From contig JAQXJP010000009.1 of the NCBI GenBank assembly GCA_029008875.1, positions 62,001-126,000 on the forward strand: a stretch of 64,000 bases of DNA, written 5' to 3'. Below are positions 10,084-19,395 of the stretch, in pieces; position 1 is the stretch's first letter, and each line of letters starts with the position of its first letter. Made by a program: the position numbers and the translations under genes. The notes below the pieces were generated by a model. It had not been told where the DNA came from. It searched no databases and saw only the letters and a list, made by a program, of their open reading frames with translations. The stretch is from Lachnospiraceae bacterium. Lineage in GTDB: Bacteria; Bacillota; Clostridia; Lachnospirales; Lachnospiraceae.

Positions 10084-10875
10084 ATGGAAAAATTCAGATG
10101 TGCAATTGCAGATGATAACGAGCGTATGCTGCGCCTTTTAGACACGATTGTATCCGGCGATGATGAACTTGAAGTGGTAGGATTAGCACGCGATGGAGAA
10201 GCAGCTGTTCAACTGATTGAAGAAAAAGAGCCGGACGTGGTATTGCTTGACGTGGTGATGCCAAAACTGGACGGCCTTGGAGTGATTGAGAAAATCAACA
10301 AAGAATCAAATATGAGAAAACCACCTTCCTTTATCATGATTAGTGCCATCGGGCAGGAAAAGATTACGGATGATGCTTTTTCCTACGGCGCAGACTACTA
10401 CATCATGAAACCCTTCGACAATGATATGGTGATCAGCCGCATCAAGAAGCTGAGGGACAAAAAATATGCCACGGAGCCGCGCAAGATCAATGCTTATGAG
10501 AAATTGGAGCCGGTGACGGAGGAGCAGTTGGAGAGAGTGGTCACCGATATTATCCACGAGGTCGGCGTCCCGGCACACATCAAGGGATACCAGTATCTGC
10601 GGGAGGCGATTATTATGTCTGTGCAGGATATGGACATGCTCAACTCCATCACCAAGATGCTCTATCCCACCATCGCCAAAAAGTATGACACCACCTCCAG
10701 CCGCGTGGAGAGAGCGATTCGGCATGCCATCGAGGTGGCGTGGAGCCGCGGAAAAATGGATACGATTGACGAACTCTTCGGATATACCATATCCAACGGC
10801 AAGGGAAAACCCACTAATTCCGAGTTTATCGCTCTGATTACGGACCGTATCCGATTGCAAACCAAGATGAAATAG
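10084..10875 (+). CDS. spo0A: Sporulation transcription factor Spo0A
   Basis: The master regulator of sporulation entry, 263 residues. The receiver domain (about 1–120) has the acidic pocket at residues 10–11, phosphoacceptor Asp at about 56 in VVLLDVVMP, and the conserved KPFD lysine. The C-terminal effector domain carries the Spo0A-specific recognition helix region with [20 protein letters not shown]. The ribosome-binding site is GATAGGAGG. Length and motifs are intact. A short palindrome TGTCGACA at 10009–10016 in the leader is reminiscent of a 0A box but does not match well. Confidence 0.97.
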   Translation: MEKFRCAIADDNERMLRLLDTIVSGDDELEVVGLARDGEAAVQLIEEKEPDVVLLDVVMPKLDGLGVIEKINKESNMRKPPSFIMISAIGQEKITDDAFSYGADYYIMKPFDNDMVISRIKKLRDKKYATEPRKINAYEKLEPVTEEQLERVVTDIIHEVGVPAHIKGYQYLREAIIMSVQDMDMLNSITKMLYPTIAKKYDTTSSRVERAIRHAIEVAWSRGKMDTIDELFGYTISNGKGKPTNSEFIALITDRIRLQTKMK

Positions 10876-10948
10876 AACTTTCCTTTTGGCATTCATCGTA
10901 CTATAATATAGATATATATAGCATGGGGATGCTAGGAGGGTTTTTACT

Positions 10949-12418
10949 ATGAATAACATATTATTTGTATCGTCAGAGGCTGTGCCATACATTAAGACCG
11001 GTGGTTTAGCAGACGTAGTCGGTTCCTTGCCGCGATATATCGACAGCAAGGAATACGATGTTCGTGTGATTATCCCGAAGTATGTCTGTATGGACAGCTC
11101 TTTTTTGTCGGAACTGAAGTTTGTCTGCCACTTTTATGTGGACCTGAATTGGAGAAAACAGTACGCCGGAATCTTTGAGGCCAAGCACCGTGGGATTACC
11201 TATTACCTGGTGGACAACGAGTTCTATTTCAACGGGCCCAGCCCCTACAACAACATCTACGAGGATGTAGAGAAATTTGCGTTCTTCTGCAAAGCGGTTT
11301 TGCTGGCGCTTCCCTATTTGGATTTCTGCCCGGATGTGATTCACTGCAACGACTGGCAGACTGGACTTCTCCCGGTATTTTTACATACCAGCTTCGGAAG
11401 TGACAATTTCTATGCCAACATCAAAACAGTCTTCTCCATCCATAACATCAAATTCCAGGGACGCTGGAGAATTAAGGAGATTATGGATATCACCGGACTG
11501 CCGGCTCATATCTTCAATGCATCTGAGCTGGAAGCTTACGGGGAGGCAAACTACCTGAAGGGTGGTTGCGTGTATGCGGATATGATCACCACCGTGAGCC
11601 CGTCCTACGCCCACGACATCACCACCCCGGAGGGCGGAGAGGGTCTGGATGGGTTGATGTATGCAAGGCGTGACCGTCTGCACGGAATCCTGAATGGGCT
11701 GGATTACCGGGAGTACGATCCCTCATCGGATCCGTTTATTGCTCACCACTTCACTGTGAAGGATGTGGTCGGGAAGAAACTACAGAATAAACGGGAGCTT
11801 CAGAAGGCAAACGGAATGGGACAGGATGATGACGCTTTCCTCATTGGAATTGTGTCCAGAATGACGGACCAAAAGGGATTCGATTTGGTTGCGTACATCA
11901 TGGAGGAAATGCTCAGTACCATGAATGTGCAGTTCGCGGTTCTGGGAACCGGGGAGAGCCGCTATGAGAATATGTTCCACTATTTCCAGAATAAATATCC
12001 GGATAAGGTGCATGCCCATATCGGCTATTCGGAGGATCGCGCGCATCAGATCTACGCGTCCTGTGACGCATTTCTGATGCCGTCTCTGTTTGAACCCTGT
12101 GGACTCAGCCAGCTGATTGCCATGCGGTACGGAACCATCCCCATTGTCCGGGAGACCGGCGGTCTCAAGGACACGGTGATCCCGTACAACGAGTACGAGC
12201 ATACCGGAAGCGGTTTCTCGTTCCGAAATTACAACGCCCACGATATGTTGCATGTCATCCAGTATGCGAAGAGTATCTACGACGATGACCGGGACAGCTG
12301 GAATCAGATGATGCAACAGGATATGCAGTTAGATTTTTCATGGGAGGCATCCGCCCGGGAATACGAGAAGCTGTATGATTCTCTCATTGGGCTTAAAGGT
12401 GAGGACTCCGGAATGTGA
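10949..12418 (+). CDS. glgA: Glycogen synthase (ADP-glucose type)
   Basis: GT5-family starch/glycogen synthase, 489 residues, elongating alpha-1,4-glucan from ADP-glucose. The N-terminal signature KTGGLADVVGSLP (from residue 16) binds ADP-glucose. The C-terminal GT-B domain has GIVSRMTDQKGFD and the catalytic EPCGLSQL motif. A strong AGGAGG precedes the ATG. No other glg gene is in the window, so it may form a single-gene unit after spo0A. Its last 26 bases overlap the convergent DUF5688 gene tail-to-tail. Confidence 0.95.
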   Translation: MNNILFVSSEAVPYIKTGGLADVVGSLPRYIDSKEYDVRVIIPKYVCMDSSFLSELKFVCHFYVDLNWRKQYAGIFEAKHRGITYYLVDNEFYFNGPSPYNNIYEDVEKFAFFCKAVLLALPYLDFCPDVIHCNDWQTGLLPVFLHTSFGSDNFYANIKTVFSIHNIKFQGRWRIKEIMDITGLPAHIFNASELEAYGEANYLKGGCVYADMITTVSPSYAHDITTPEGGEGLDGLMYARRDRLHGILNGLDYREYDPSSDPFIAHHFTVKDVVGKKLQNKRELQKANGMGQDDDAFLIGIVSRMTDQKGFDLVAYIMEEMLSTMNVQFAVLGTGESRYENMFHYFQNKYPDKVHAHIGYSEDRAHQIYASCDAFLMPSLFEPCGLSQLIAMRYGTIPIVRETGGLKDTVIPYNEYEHTGSGFSFRNYNAHDMLHVIQYAKSIYDDDRDSWNQMMQQDMQLDFSWEASAREYEKLYDSLIGLKGEDSGM

Positions 12419-13292
12419 TTTGGCAGTCGTCCAGAGAATAGTAGTAGGCGTGATCTGCCAGAATCTCGTCATCTGCAACCTGGGTCTCGTTGACCGTTCG
12501 CACCATATCGTCGCAGATGGATAGGGTTTGCCTGGAATTTGCGGGGATTAACAACAGCTCGTGAATGCTGCTGGGGATGATAACCAGATCCGAATGGAGT
12601 TTCATCGCCAATTTGCGGATGAGGTCATCATACAGGAGTACGGCAGCTCCGTAATTGCGGTATTTGTTGGTCAGAATATACATGGTATTTTCGGGGAGCT
12701 CCTTCGGGCTGATACAGTCCGGATGGAGTTCCCTTATATATTTCTGCATATCGTCCAGCTGCCATGGAAACAGGCGGGGAGTGTTGTATTTTGCATGTTC
12801 CATCAGAGACGCGGTGTCCTGTCCCCACTGCTCCATGTGGTGATTGTAGACGAGAATGCTGGCCTGCTGGTTTTCGCTGGCCTCCAACTGACAATAGAAG
12901 ATGATTGCCAGGTCCAGAAACGGGACAAAAGGAACCTGTTTTAGCAGGTCGGCATTGCGCTCGTAGTTGACCAGACGGTAGACGATATTGTCCCTCACCT
13001 TCTCAAAGTCGGTGTAGCGTGTGACGTCAAAGGACTCCTCCGGGAGATGATGGTAGTAGACCTCCAGGATATCGTCATAGATATCCTCCAGGCTGACGCC
13101 TTCCAAAAAACGATGATAATAGGGGTTCAGGTAAATGGTGGGGGAAATGTTGAGATTCGGGCGCATCATAATCAGCCCGTCATAGCCGGTGCCATTGTTC
13201 TTGACAATGGGTTGGACCTGCAAGACAGTTCCGGCTTCCACGCGCAGCGCAATGTTCTCTCTGATGTTGGTGATAAATTCCTGATAATTCAT
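12393..13292 (-). CDS. DUF5688 family protein
   Basis: A 299-residue soluble protein with no signal peptide or membrane helix. The opening MNYQEFITNIRENI, the central GYDGLIMMRPNLNISPTIYL and the NMYILTNKYRNYGAAVLLYD stretch fit the DUF5688 family as I know it from Lachnospiraceae. The function is unknown. A ribosome-binding site (AGAAGGAGTCGT) precedes the ATG. It is transcribed toward glgA and overlaps its 3' end by 26 bases. Family assignment is from memory of sequence style and was not checked. Confidence 0.75.
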   Translation of the reverse strand: MNYQEFITNIRENIALRVEAGTVLQVQPIVKNNGTGYDGLIMMRPNLNISPTIYLNPYYHRFLEGVSLEDIYDDILEVYYHHLPEESFDVTRYTDFEKVRDNIVYRLVNYERNADLLKQVPFVPFLDLAIIFYCQLEASENQQASILVYNHHMEQWGQDTASLMEHAKYNTPRLFPWQLDDMQKYIRELHPDCISPKELPENTMYILTNKYRNYGAAVLLYDDLIRKLAMKLHSDLVIIPSSIHELLLIPANSRQTLSICDDMVRTVNETQVADDEILADHAYYYSLDDCQITFRSPHL

Positions 13293-13353
13293 ACGACTCC
13301 TTCTATCAGGAAACTACACGGGAAATCTTGCACGAATGTGCGGGGGAAAGAAA

Positions 13354-13385
13354 TCCGTGAAAACAATCTAGCATGTTTTCACGGA
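13354..13385. terminator. Hairpin upstream of the DUF5688 gene
   Basis: A perfect 12-bp inverted repeat (TCCGTGAAAACA / TGTTTTCACGGA) with an 8-base loop lies about 60 bases upstream of the DUF5688 start. It has no good T-run on either strand, so it may be a regulatory hairpin or an operator as easily as a terminator. Confidence 0.45.
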
Positions 13386-13454
13386 CACTGCAAATAGAAA
13401 ATGGAGTTCCGGAAAAAATTTATGAAAACGCCACAATTTCAGGGGGCAATAATT

Positions 13455-13488
13455 ATGGGATATGTATACCTGCGGCAACATATCCCAT
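13455..13488 (-). terminator. Hairpin downstream of potCD
   Basis: A perfect 11-bp inverted repeat (ATGGGATATGT / ACATATCCCAT) about 30 bases past the potCD stop. Only a weak T-rich stretch follows on the minus strand, so a rho-independent terminator is plausible but not certain. Confidence 0.5.
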
Positions 13489-13517
13489 TCATTTTACACA
13501 ATTTTACTGTATTTTAT

Positions 13518-15413
13518 CTAATTGGCCTTCAGCTCCGCCCAAAGATCATTGTATAGAGCGGTGGCATCGTCATCCAGAATGCGGTAAACCTCACAGCGGT
13601 TCAACACCTCTTTCGGGGGATTGATGGTCTCATTTTCCCGGGTTTCGGCGTCCATGTTTTCCATGACAGACATTACCGGGGAGGCATAATAGACGTATTC
13701 AAAATTCATCTCGGCCACATCCTCCCGATTCAGAAAATTCAAAAATTCATAGGCGGCATCCTCGTTCTGGCAGGTTTTGGGAATGAACCAAGAGTCCACC
13801 CAGAAGTTGGAGCCCTCCTCCGGGACGTAGTAGTCCAGATTTTCATTGATATCCATGGCGGCTGCGGCTTCGCCGGAATAGCAGAGGGCAAGGGCAAAAT
13901 TCTCCGCCGCCATCTCGTCGCAGGTCTCATCCACATAGTAGGCAGCCACATCCGGGCTCTGGGCAATCAATAAATCCAACGCCTCGCGAAGACGGGATTC
14001 CTCGGTTTCGTTGATGGAATAGCCCAGGGTAATCAGAGCCGGGGAGAAGGAATCCCGGACGGAATTCATCATGGTAAATTCTCCCGCGTATTTCCCATTC
14101 CACAGTACATCCCAGCTCTTTACATCCTCCTCGTCCACCAGCTTGGTGTTGTACAACAGGCCCAAGGTTCCGTAGAAGTAGGGCATGGAGTAGGTGTGGT
14201 CCGGGTCGAACACACACATGTCGATGATGGTCGGATCTATCCCGGAATAGGTGTCAATCTTGGAGAAATCGATGGCCAGAACCTCGTCCTCATCGATGAG
14301 TTTTTCCACAATATAATCCGAAGTGCAGATGAGATCGTAGGAGATTGCCCCGGTCTTATACTTGGTGTACATTTCCTCCGGATCCTCATACTCTTCGTAT
14401 TTTACCGTAATCCCCGTCTCCTCCTCAAACATGCGGAGGGCGTCCTCGTCAATATATTTTCCATAGTTCAACACGGTCAGTGTCTGCTCGCCCCTGGACA
14501 TGCTCGCGCTGGTGAAAAAGACACCGGCGCTTCCCAGAATCAGCACCGCAATGATGGTGACACTGGCGATTCTCTTGGCGATGTAAGCCCGGTGGATTCT
14601 CTTCTTTGCCTTGGGGCTTGCGGTCTGCTCCGGATTCACAGGGATGGCGACCGTTTTCTCCGGGTGGAGATTGGCAGCCACAAGAAGGAGCAGCACCGTG
14701 AAAAACAGAATGGTGGACAGTGCGTAAAGCTCCGGGCGGATCCCCTTGCGCAGCTCCGTGTAGAGCATGGTGGATAGGGTGTTTACACCGGCGCCCTTGG
14801 TGAAATAGGTGATGCTGAAATCATCCAAAGACATGGTGACCGCCATCAGAAAACCGGAGAACACACCGGAGCGGATTTCCGGCCAGGTGACCTTGAAAAA
14901 GGCATAGAGCGGGGTGGCGCCCAAATCCAATGCAGCCTCGTAGGTGTAGCGGTTGGTCTGCTTCAGCTTCGGAAGTACATTCAAGATCACATAGGGAATG
15001 TTGAATGTAATATGGGCAATTAAAACCGTCACAAAGCCCAGGTTCATAAATTTTACAAACAACAGCATCATGGAGATGCCGGTCACGATATCCGCGTTGA
15101 GGAGCGGAATGTTGGTGGCTCCCAAAAAGATTGTCTGGTTGCGGCGCTTCATGGCGCTGATACCCATGGCGGCAAGAGTTCCGATGAGAGTGGAAATTAC
15201 CGCCGCAAGGAGGGTAATCTGCAGTGTGGTCGCAAAGGCGTTCATGATTTTCTCATTGCGGAAGCAATTGATATACCACTGCAACGTGAAGCCTCCCCAA
15301 TTCACACGGGAGGTGGAATTGTTGAAGGATAACACAATCAGCACAAAAATCGGCAGATATAAAAACAAAAAAATCAGTGCCATATAGAGACGGGAGGTTA
15401 CTTTTTTTACCAT
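13518..15413 (-). CDS. potCD: Spermidine/putrescine ABC transporter, PotC–PotD fusion
   Basis: One 631-residue chain joins two subunits that are usually separate. Residues ~1–250 are a PotC-type permease with about six TM helices and the EAA-type loop (EAALDLGATPLYAFFKVTWPE). After a basic linker, a further TM helix (about 280–300) tethers a PotD-type solute-binding domain (about 310–631; TLTVLNYGKYIDEDALRMF, then YKTGAISYDLICTSDYIVEK) outside the membrane. This would keep the polyamine receptor fixed to the transporter. Its start overlaps the potB stop by seven bases. Polyamine specificity is inferred from family similarity. The fusion is known in other Firmicutes. Confidence 0.92.
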   Translation of the reverse strand: MVKKVTSRLYMALIFLFLYLPIFVLIVLSFNNSTSRVNWGGFTLQWYINCFRNEKIMNAFATTLQITLLAAVISTLIGTLAAMGISAMKRRNQTIFLGATNIPLLNADIVTGISMMLLFVKFMNLGFVTVLIAHITFNIPYVILNVLPKLKQTNRYTYEAALDLGATPLYAFFKVTWPEIRSGVFSGFLMAVTMSLDDFSITYFTKGAGVNTLSTMLYTELRKGIRPELYALSTILFFTVLLLLVAANLHPEKTVAIPVNPEQTASPKAKKRIHRAYIAKRIASVTIIAVLILGSAGVFFTSASMSRGEQTLTVLNYGKYIDEDALRMFEEETGITVKYEEYEDPEEMYTKYKTGAISYDLICTSDYIVEKLIDEDEVLAIDFSKIDTYSGIDPTIIDMCVFDPDHTYSMPYFYGTLGLLYNTKLVDEEDVKSWDVLWNGKYAGEFTMMNSVRDSFSPALITLGYSINETEESRLREALDLLIAQSPDVAAYYVDETCDEMAAENFALALCYSGEAAAAMDINENLDYYVPEEGSNFWVDSWFIPKTCQNEDAAYEFLNFLNREDVAEMNFEYVYYASPVMSVMENMDAETRENETINPPKEVLNRCEVYRILDDDATALYNDLWAELKAN

Positions 15414-16234
15414 AGGTGGGTTCCTCCTTCCTCATCCTTCGCAAACAGATTCATGAGTGCCATGGACAATAATACAAAAATCATCAGCACGATGGAGAGC
15501 CCGGATCCGGTGTGCCACTGGGAGCCGTGGACGAAATCCTGCTCGATGACATTTCCAATCAAAAGCACCTTGCCGCCGCCCAGAATCTGGGAGATGGCGA
15601 AGGAGGTAAGAGCCGGAACAAACACCATCACAACACCGCTGATGACGCCGGAGAGGGTAAGAGGAACAATAATCTTGAAAAAGATGGTAAGGTTGCCCGC
15701 TCCCAGATCTCTGGCCGCCTCGATCCAATCCTTGCGGATTCGGGTCATGGAATTGTAGATCGGAAGAAGCATGAAGGGCAGAAAATCGTATACCATTCCA
15801 AGCACAACCGCAGTTGGAGTGTTTACGATATTGATGCGGGAAAGCCCCAGGTTCACCAGGAAGGAGTTGATGACACCGTTTTTGGCCAACAATTGCTTCC
15901 AGGCCAAAAGACGGAGCATAAAGTTCATCCACATGGGGAGCATAAAAATAAACACCACCAGACTGTTGTTTTTGATCTGCATGCTGTTCAAAATCATGGC
16001 AAGAGGGTAGGACAACAGAAGGCAGATCAGAGTGCACAGTACCCCAAGCCAGAGGGACAGACCCAGTGCGGACAGATTGGCGTCGGTGGCAATCTGTGCC
16101 AGATTTTCAAGGGTAAACGCGCCGTCCGAATTGGTGAAGGCATAGTACACAATCATAAAAAGCGGCAGTATGATAAAGCCGATAATCCAGACCAGATACG
16201 GGCCAGCAAGCAATTGACGTTTGATTTTATTCAT
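15407..16234 (-). CDS. potB: Spermidine/putrescine ABC transporter permease PotB
   Basis: An inner-membrane permease of about 275 residues with six predicted TM helices and the EAA loop ([22 protein letters not shown]) that docks to the ATPase. I place the start at the ATG ending at 16234 (MNKIKRQL): it has GAGGAGG 12 bases upstream. An in-frame ATG seven codons earlier lies inside that ribosome-binding site. The chosen start overlaps the end of potA by eight bases, and the stop overlaps potCD, so the three genes are translationally coupled. Confidence 0.92.
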   Translation of the reverse strand: MNKIKRQLLAGPYLVWIIGFIILPLFMIVYYAFTNSDGAFTLENLAQIATDANLSALGLSLWLGVLCTLICLLLSYPLAMILNSMQIKNNSLVVFIFMLPMWMNFMLRLLAWKQLLAKNGVINSFLVNLGLSRINIVNTPTAVVLGMVYDFLPFMLLPIYNSMTRIRKDWIEAARDLGAGNLTIFFKIIVPLTLSGVISGVVMVFVPALTSFAISQILGGGKVLLIGNVIEQDFVHGSQWHTGSGLSIVLMIFVLLSMALMNLFAKDEEGGTHLW

Positions 16235-17300
16235 CGATTTCCGCTGCCTCCTCATCGGATGACTCCGGCTTGTGCATGATTTGAATGTTAAACGGAATTA
16301 CCTTGATTCCCACGTGGGAGCCCACCGGGACGAATTTGGTGGTGTGAACCAGCCACTCATAGCCGCCGGCCATCACATCCAACTCATAGTGAACACCCTT
16401 GAAGATGAGTGAGGTGACATCCCCCTCCAGAAATCCTTCCGATGGATCCACCAGCTCCACATCCTCCGGGCGAATGACCACATCCACCGGCTTGTTGTTG
16501 CCGAAGCCCTCATCCACACAGGGGATTTTCGCGCCCAGTATCTCTACCAGCCGATCCTCGATCATCACGCCGTCCAGAATATTGCTGTGGCCGATAAAGT
16601 CAGCTACGAACGCGTTTTCCGGCTCGTTGTAGATATCCTCCGGGGTGCCGATCTGCTGAATGTATCCCTGATTCATGACCACAATCTTGTCGGACATGGT
16701 AAGGGCCTCCTCCTGGTCATGGGTGACATAGATAAAGGTGATTCCAAGCTCCTCCTTCAGACGCATGAGCTCGTACTGCATGTTCTGGCGAAGCTTCAAA
16801 TCCAGAGCACCCAGAGGTTCGTCCAACAGAAGCACCTTGGGCTCGTTTACGATGGCCCGGGCGATGGCGATACGCTGCTGCTGACCGCCGGAGAGGGAGT
16901 CCACAGAGCGGTGTTCAAACCCTTCCAGATTCACCAGTTTGAGGGCGTAGCGCACCTTGTCCTCAATGTAAGATTTGCTCTTTTTACTGATCTTCAATCC
17001 GAATGCGATATTCTCGGCGATGGTCATATGGGGAAAAAGAGAATATTTTTGAAATACAGTGTTGAGTTTTCTCTCGTTAGCGGGTACATGGGTAATATCC
17101 TCACCGTCAAACATGATTTTTCCGGTGTCCGGGGTCTCAAATCCGCCCAGCATGCGCAGTGTGGTTGTCTTGCCGCAACCGGAGGGCCCCAGCAATGTGA
17201 CAAACTCATTCTCCTGTACGGTTAAGTTGAACTCGTCCAGAATCAAACTCCCGTCATAGGATTTGGAAATATCGATAAACTCGATTAAGTTTTTGCTCAT
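16227..17300 (-). CDS. potA: Spermidine/putrescine ABC transporter ATPase PotA
   Basis: A 357-residue ABC ATPase, first gene of the polyamine uptake operon potA–potB–potCD. Walker [10 protein letters not shown] is at about residue 38, the signature is [15 protein letters not shown], Walker B is [12 protein letters not shown], and the switch His lies in [14 protein letters not shown]. The C-terminal third is the TOBE/OB regulatory region ([15 protein letters not shown]). The 190 bases upstream, up to tRNA-Thr on the other strand, are AT-rich and must contain the divergent promoters; no regulator gene is adjacent. Confidence 0.94.
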   Translation of the reverse strand: MSKNLIEFIDISKSYDGSLILDEFNLTVQENEFVTLLGPSGCGKTTTLRMLGGFETPDTGKIMFDGEDITHVPANERKLNTVFQKYSLFPHMTIAENIAFGLKISKKSKSYIEDKVRYALKLVNLEGFEHRSVDSLSGGQQQRIAIARAIVNEPKVLLLDEPLGALDLKLRQNMQYELMRLKEELGITFIYVTHDQEEALTMSDKIVVMNQGYIQQIGTPEDIYNEPENAFVADFIGHSNILDGVMIEDRLVEILGAKIPCVDEGFGNNKPVDVVIRPEDVELVDPSEGFLEGDVTSLIFKGVHYELDVMAGGYEWLVHTTKFVPVGSHVGIKVIPFNIQIMHKPESSDEEAAEIDE

Positions 17301-17493
17301 TCGTTCTTCCTCTCTAGGAACATTTATCCCGTATAAACAGTATTTTCTACCTTAAGATAAAAGGTTATCAAATGGGGATAAAAAGTCAATGTTTTTTCTC
17401 TATATTTTTGAATAATTCGGCAAAAAGATTTTACTCTTGATTTTACCGGTTGGTTTTGCTATGATAATCATTGCTTGAAAATCATATGTATAT

Positions 17494-17566
17494 GCCGATA
17501 TGGCTCAGTAGGTAGAGCGACGCACTCGTAATGCGTAGGCCACCGGTTCGATCCCGGTTATCGGCT
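17494..17566 (+). tRNA. tRNA-Thr (anticodon CGT)
   Basis: A complete 73-base cloverleaf. The acceptor arms GCCGATA/TATCGGC pair perfectly, the D-arm is GCTCAGTAGGTAGAGC, the anticodon loop is CTCGTAA with CGT, and the T-arm is CCGGTTCGATCCCGG. The discriminator base is T and no CCA is encoded. Confidence 0.95.
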
Positions 17567-17575
17567 TTCCCAAAT

Positions 17576-17607
17576 GAGGGGCTGTGAACACAGCCTCTTT
17601 CTTTTTT
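17576..17607 (+). terminator. Rho-independent terminator after tRNA-Thr
   Basis: A GC-rich hairpin (GAGGGGCTGTG / CACAGCCTC, one bulge) is followed by a T-rich tract, ten bases after the tRNA end. Confidence 0.75.
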
Positions 17608-17688
17608 CCACGGAAAATAGGTTGTCCTTTGGAGGATAAATTGATATAATGCTTCATATGATTACAATGAATTAAGGTGGAAAAATCT

Positions 17689-18144
17689 ATGTCTAATAAA
17701 AAAAGCAAGAAAAATAGCACTCAGGCGGAAGCTGTGGAGACCGTAGTGACGGAAACCGCGGATGCAGAAACTGTGGAGAGCGAAGAGACAAAGAGCGCGG
17801 AAGAGAAAAAAGAAAAGGCAAATTCGAAAATCCTGGAGTGGATTAAGAATAACAAGGCTCTGGATGCGCTGATTCTTTTTGCAATCTTCGAGCTGGCCGT
17901 TATCCTGGTGGGCATTCTGGCCATGAAGGAGCCGGTGGTTCCGGTATGTCTTATCGTGATAGGAGCAGCCGGGATTGCGGCGCTGATGCACAATGTAGAG
18001 CTGTGGATTCACGGGGTGGTTGTGCTGGTGGAATTGATTTCCGGAATCTTAATCAGCAGAATCCCTCTCATGGTTCTGTGCATTGTGGTTTACATTGTGA
18101 CCATTGCGACGTTGAAGTATTATTATATGGAAAGGAATAAATAG
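17689..18144 (+). CDS. Small membrane protein with charged N-terminus, unknown function
   Basis: The start is the ATG at 17689, eight bases after AAGGTGG; a GTG at 17677 lies inside that ribosome-binding site. The ~151-residue protein begins with about 60 hydrophilic residues rich in Lys, Glu, Thr and Ser, then three to four TM helices (about 65–145) with almost no loops, and a basic tail YYYMERNK. No enzyme motif is seen and I do not recognise the family. It is followed one base later by the HD hydrolase gene, so the two are probably co-transcribed from downstream of the tRNA terminator. Confidence 0.8.
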   Translation: MSNKKSKKNSTQAEAVETVVTETADAETVESEETKSAEEKKEKANSKILEWIKNNKALDALILFAIFELAVILVGILAMKEPVVPVCLIVIGAAGIAALMHNVELWIHGVVVLVELISGILISRIPLMVLCIVVYIVTIATLKYYYMERNK

Positions 18145-18145
18145 A

Positions 18146-18670
18146 ATGGATAGTGACAGTTACAGTCAGATACAGTTAGATGATATAGCTCTCAGAATGA
18201 TGGAATTCGACGAGGGAGACCCCAAGCGAATCCAGCATTTCCTCAAGGTGCATTCTCTTGCCAGACTGATTGGTGTGGGTGAGGAACTGGATGACACCAC
18301 GCTGTTTATTCTGGAGGCTGCGGCGTACACCCACGATATCGGCATTCGACCGGCTATGGAGAAGTTCGGAAAGTGCGACGGGAAACTTCAGGAACAGGAG
18401 GGACCCATCTACGCACAGCACATGCTCTCGGAAGTGGGGATTGAGAATTACATGATAGAGCGAATCTGTTATCTGATTGGCCACCACCATACATATACCA
18501 ATGTGGAGGGGGCGGATTACCAGATTCTGATTGAGGCGGATTTTCTGGTGAATCTGTTCGAGGATGAGGCATCCATGCAGGAGAAGAGTTCCGTATACCG
18601 CAACATTTTCAAGACGGAGACGGGCAAGAAAATCTTTTGCAGTATGTTTGGATATTCGGAGGAAAAATGA
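18146..18670 (+). CDS. HD-domain phosphohydrolase
   Basis: A 174-residue single-domain HD protein. The metal ligands are visible as the His in FLKVHSLARL, the THD of AAAYTHDIGI, the HHH of LIGHHHTY, and the Asp of LIEADFLVNL. The family hydrolyses phosphomonoesters or nucleotides; the substrate cannot be told from sequence. The ATG overlaps the previous context tightly and the stop (TGA) overlaps the queH start (ATGA), so translation of queH is coupled to it. Confidence 0.88.
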   Translation: MDSDSYSQIQLDDIALRMMEFDEGDPKRIQHFLKVHSLARLIGVGEELDDTTLFILEAAAYTHDIGIRPAMEKFGKCDGKLQEQEGPIYAQHMLSEVGIENYMIERICYLIGHHHTYTNVEGADYQILIEADFLVNLFEDEASMQEKSSVYRNIFKTETGKKIFCSMFGYSEEK

Positions 18671-19311
18671 ATCAAATCAATTATCAGAAGGTAATGGAAG
18701 CTTTGATTGACGAATATTGTGGCGCGGGCAATGTCCCGCGTCTTTTGTTACACAGTTGCTGCGGCCCCTGCAGCTCCTACTGTCTGCAATGCTTGTCAGA
18801 GTATTTTGAGGTGACGGTGTTGTACTACAATCCCAACATCTATCCGCCGGAAGAGTATGAGCAGAGGGAGGCGGAGCAGGAGAGATTTGTTCGGGAATTC
18901 CCCACGAAACACCCCGTTCACTTCGTGGCGGGTCGATATGAGCCGGAGGAGTTTTATGCAGTGGCGAAGGGGATGGAGCAGCTTCCGGAGGGGGGAGAGC
19001 GGTGCTTTGCCTGCTATGAACTTCGGTTGCGGGAGGCGGCGGAATACGCGAAGAAGCACGGTTTTGATTTCTTCACCACCACCTTGTCCATCAGCCCCCT
19101 GAAAAATGCCGCCAAACTCAATGAGATAGGGGCAAAATTGGAGGGGGAATACGGTGTGCGCTACCTTTTCTCGGATTTCAAGAAAAAGGATGGGTACAAG
19201 AAATCCACCCAGTTGTCCGGGCAGTATGACATGTATCGGCAGTATTACTGCGGCTGCGTCTACTCCAAGAGACAGAGGGACGCGGAAATTGCGGCAAAAG
19301 GGGAGCGATGA
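18667..19311 (+). CDS. queH: Epoxyqueuosine reductase QueH
   Basis: A QueH (formerly DUF208) protein of 214 residues, which reduces epoxyqueuosine to queuosine in tRNA. The ATG at 18667 has GGAGGAAAA before it. The Cys-rich motif LLLHSCCGPCSSYCL near residue 25 and the later GGERCFACYELRLREAA and YYCGCVYS supply the conserved Cys residues that bind the iron–sulfur cluster and a second metal. Homologs of this class replace the unrelated QueG. No other queuosine gene is nearby. Confidence 0.93.
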   Translation: MNQINYQKVMEALIDEYCGAGNVPRLLLHSCCGPCSSYCLQCLSEYFEVTVLYYNPNIYPPEEYEQREAEQERFVREFPTKHPVHFVAGRYEPEEFYAVAKGMEQLPEGGERCFACYELRLREAAEYAKKHGFDFFTTTLSISPLKNAAKLNEIGAKLEGEYGVRYLFSDFKKKDGYKKSTQLSGQYDMYRQYYCGCVYSKRQRDAEIAAKGER

Positions 19312-19323
19312 TTGACTTTTTCG

Positions 19324-19352
19324 TTGACGATAAGTTTTCCAATGAATATAAT
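19324..19352 (+). promoter_or_regulatory. Sigma-A promoter of argH
   Basis: TTGACG at 19324–19329 and a consensus TATAAT at 19347–19352 are separated by exactly 17 bases, 44 bases upstream of the argH ATG. Confidence 0.8.
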
Positions 19353-19361
19353 GAATAAAGT

Positions 19362-19375
19362 TGCATAAATATGCA
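19362..19375 (+). promoter_or_regulatory. Predicted ArgR operator (ARG box)
   Basis: TGCATAAATATGCA is a perfect 6-bp inverted repeat with a 2-base centre, placed at about the expected transcription start of argH. A TGAATATAATGAATA stretch just before it gives a second, weaker half-site array overlapping the -10 box. This position would block transcription when ArgR (2410–2862) is arginine-loaded. Confidence 0.65.
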
Positions 19376-19395
19376 CAGAAAGGCAGGATAATACC

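Noticed and set aside
17300-17493. Riboswitch or leader RNA before potA
   Set aside because: No conserved riboswitch motif or stable terminator/antiterminator pair was visible.
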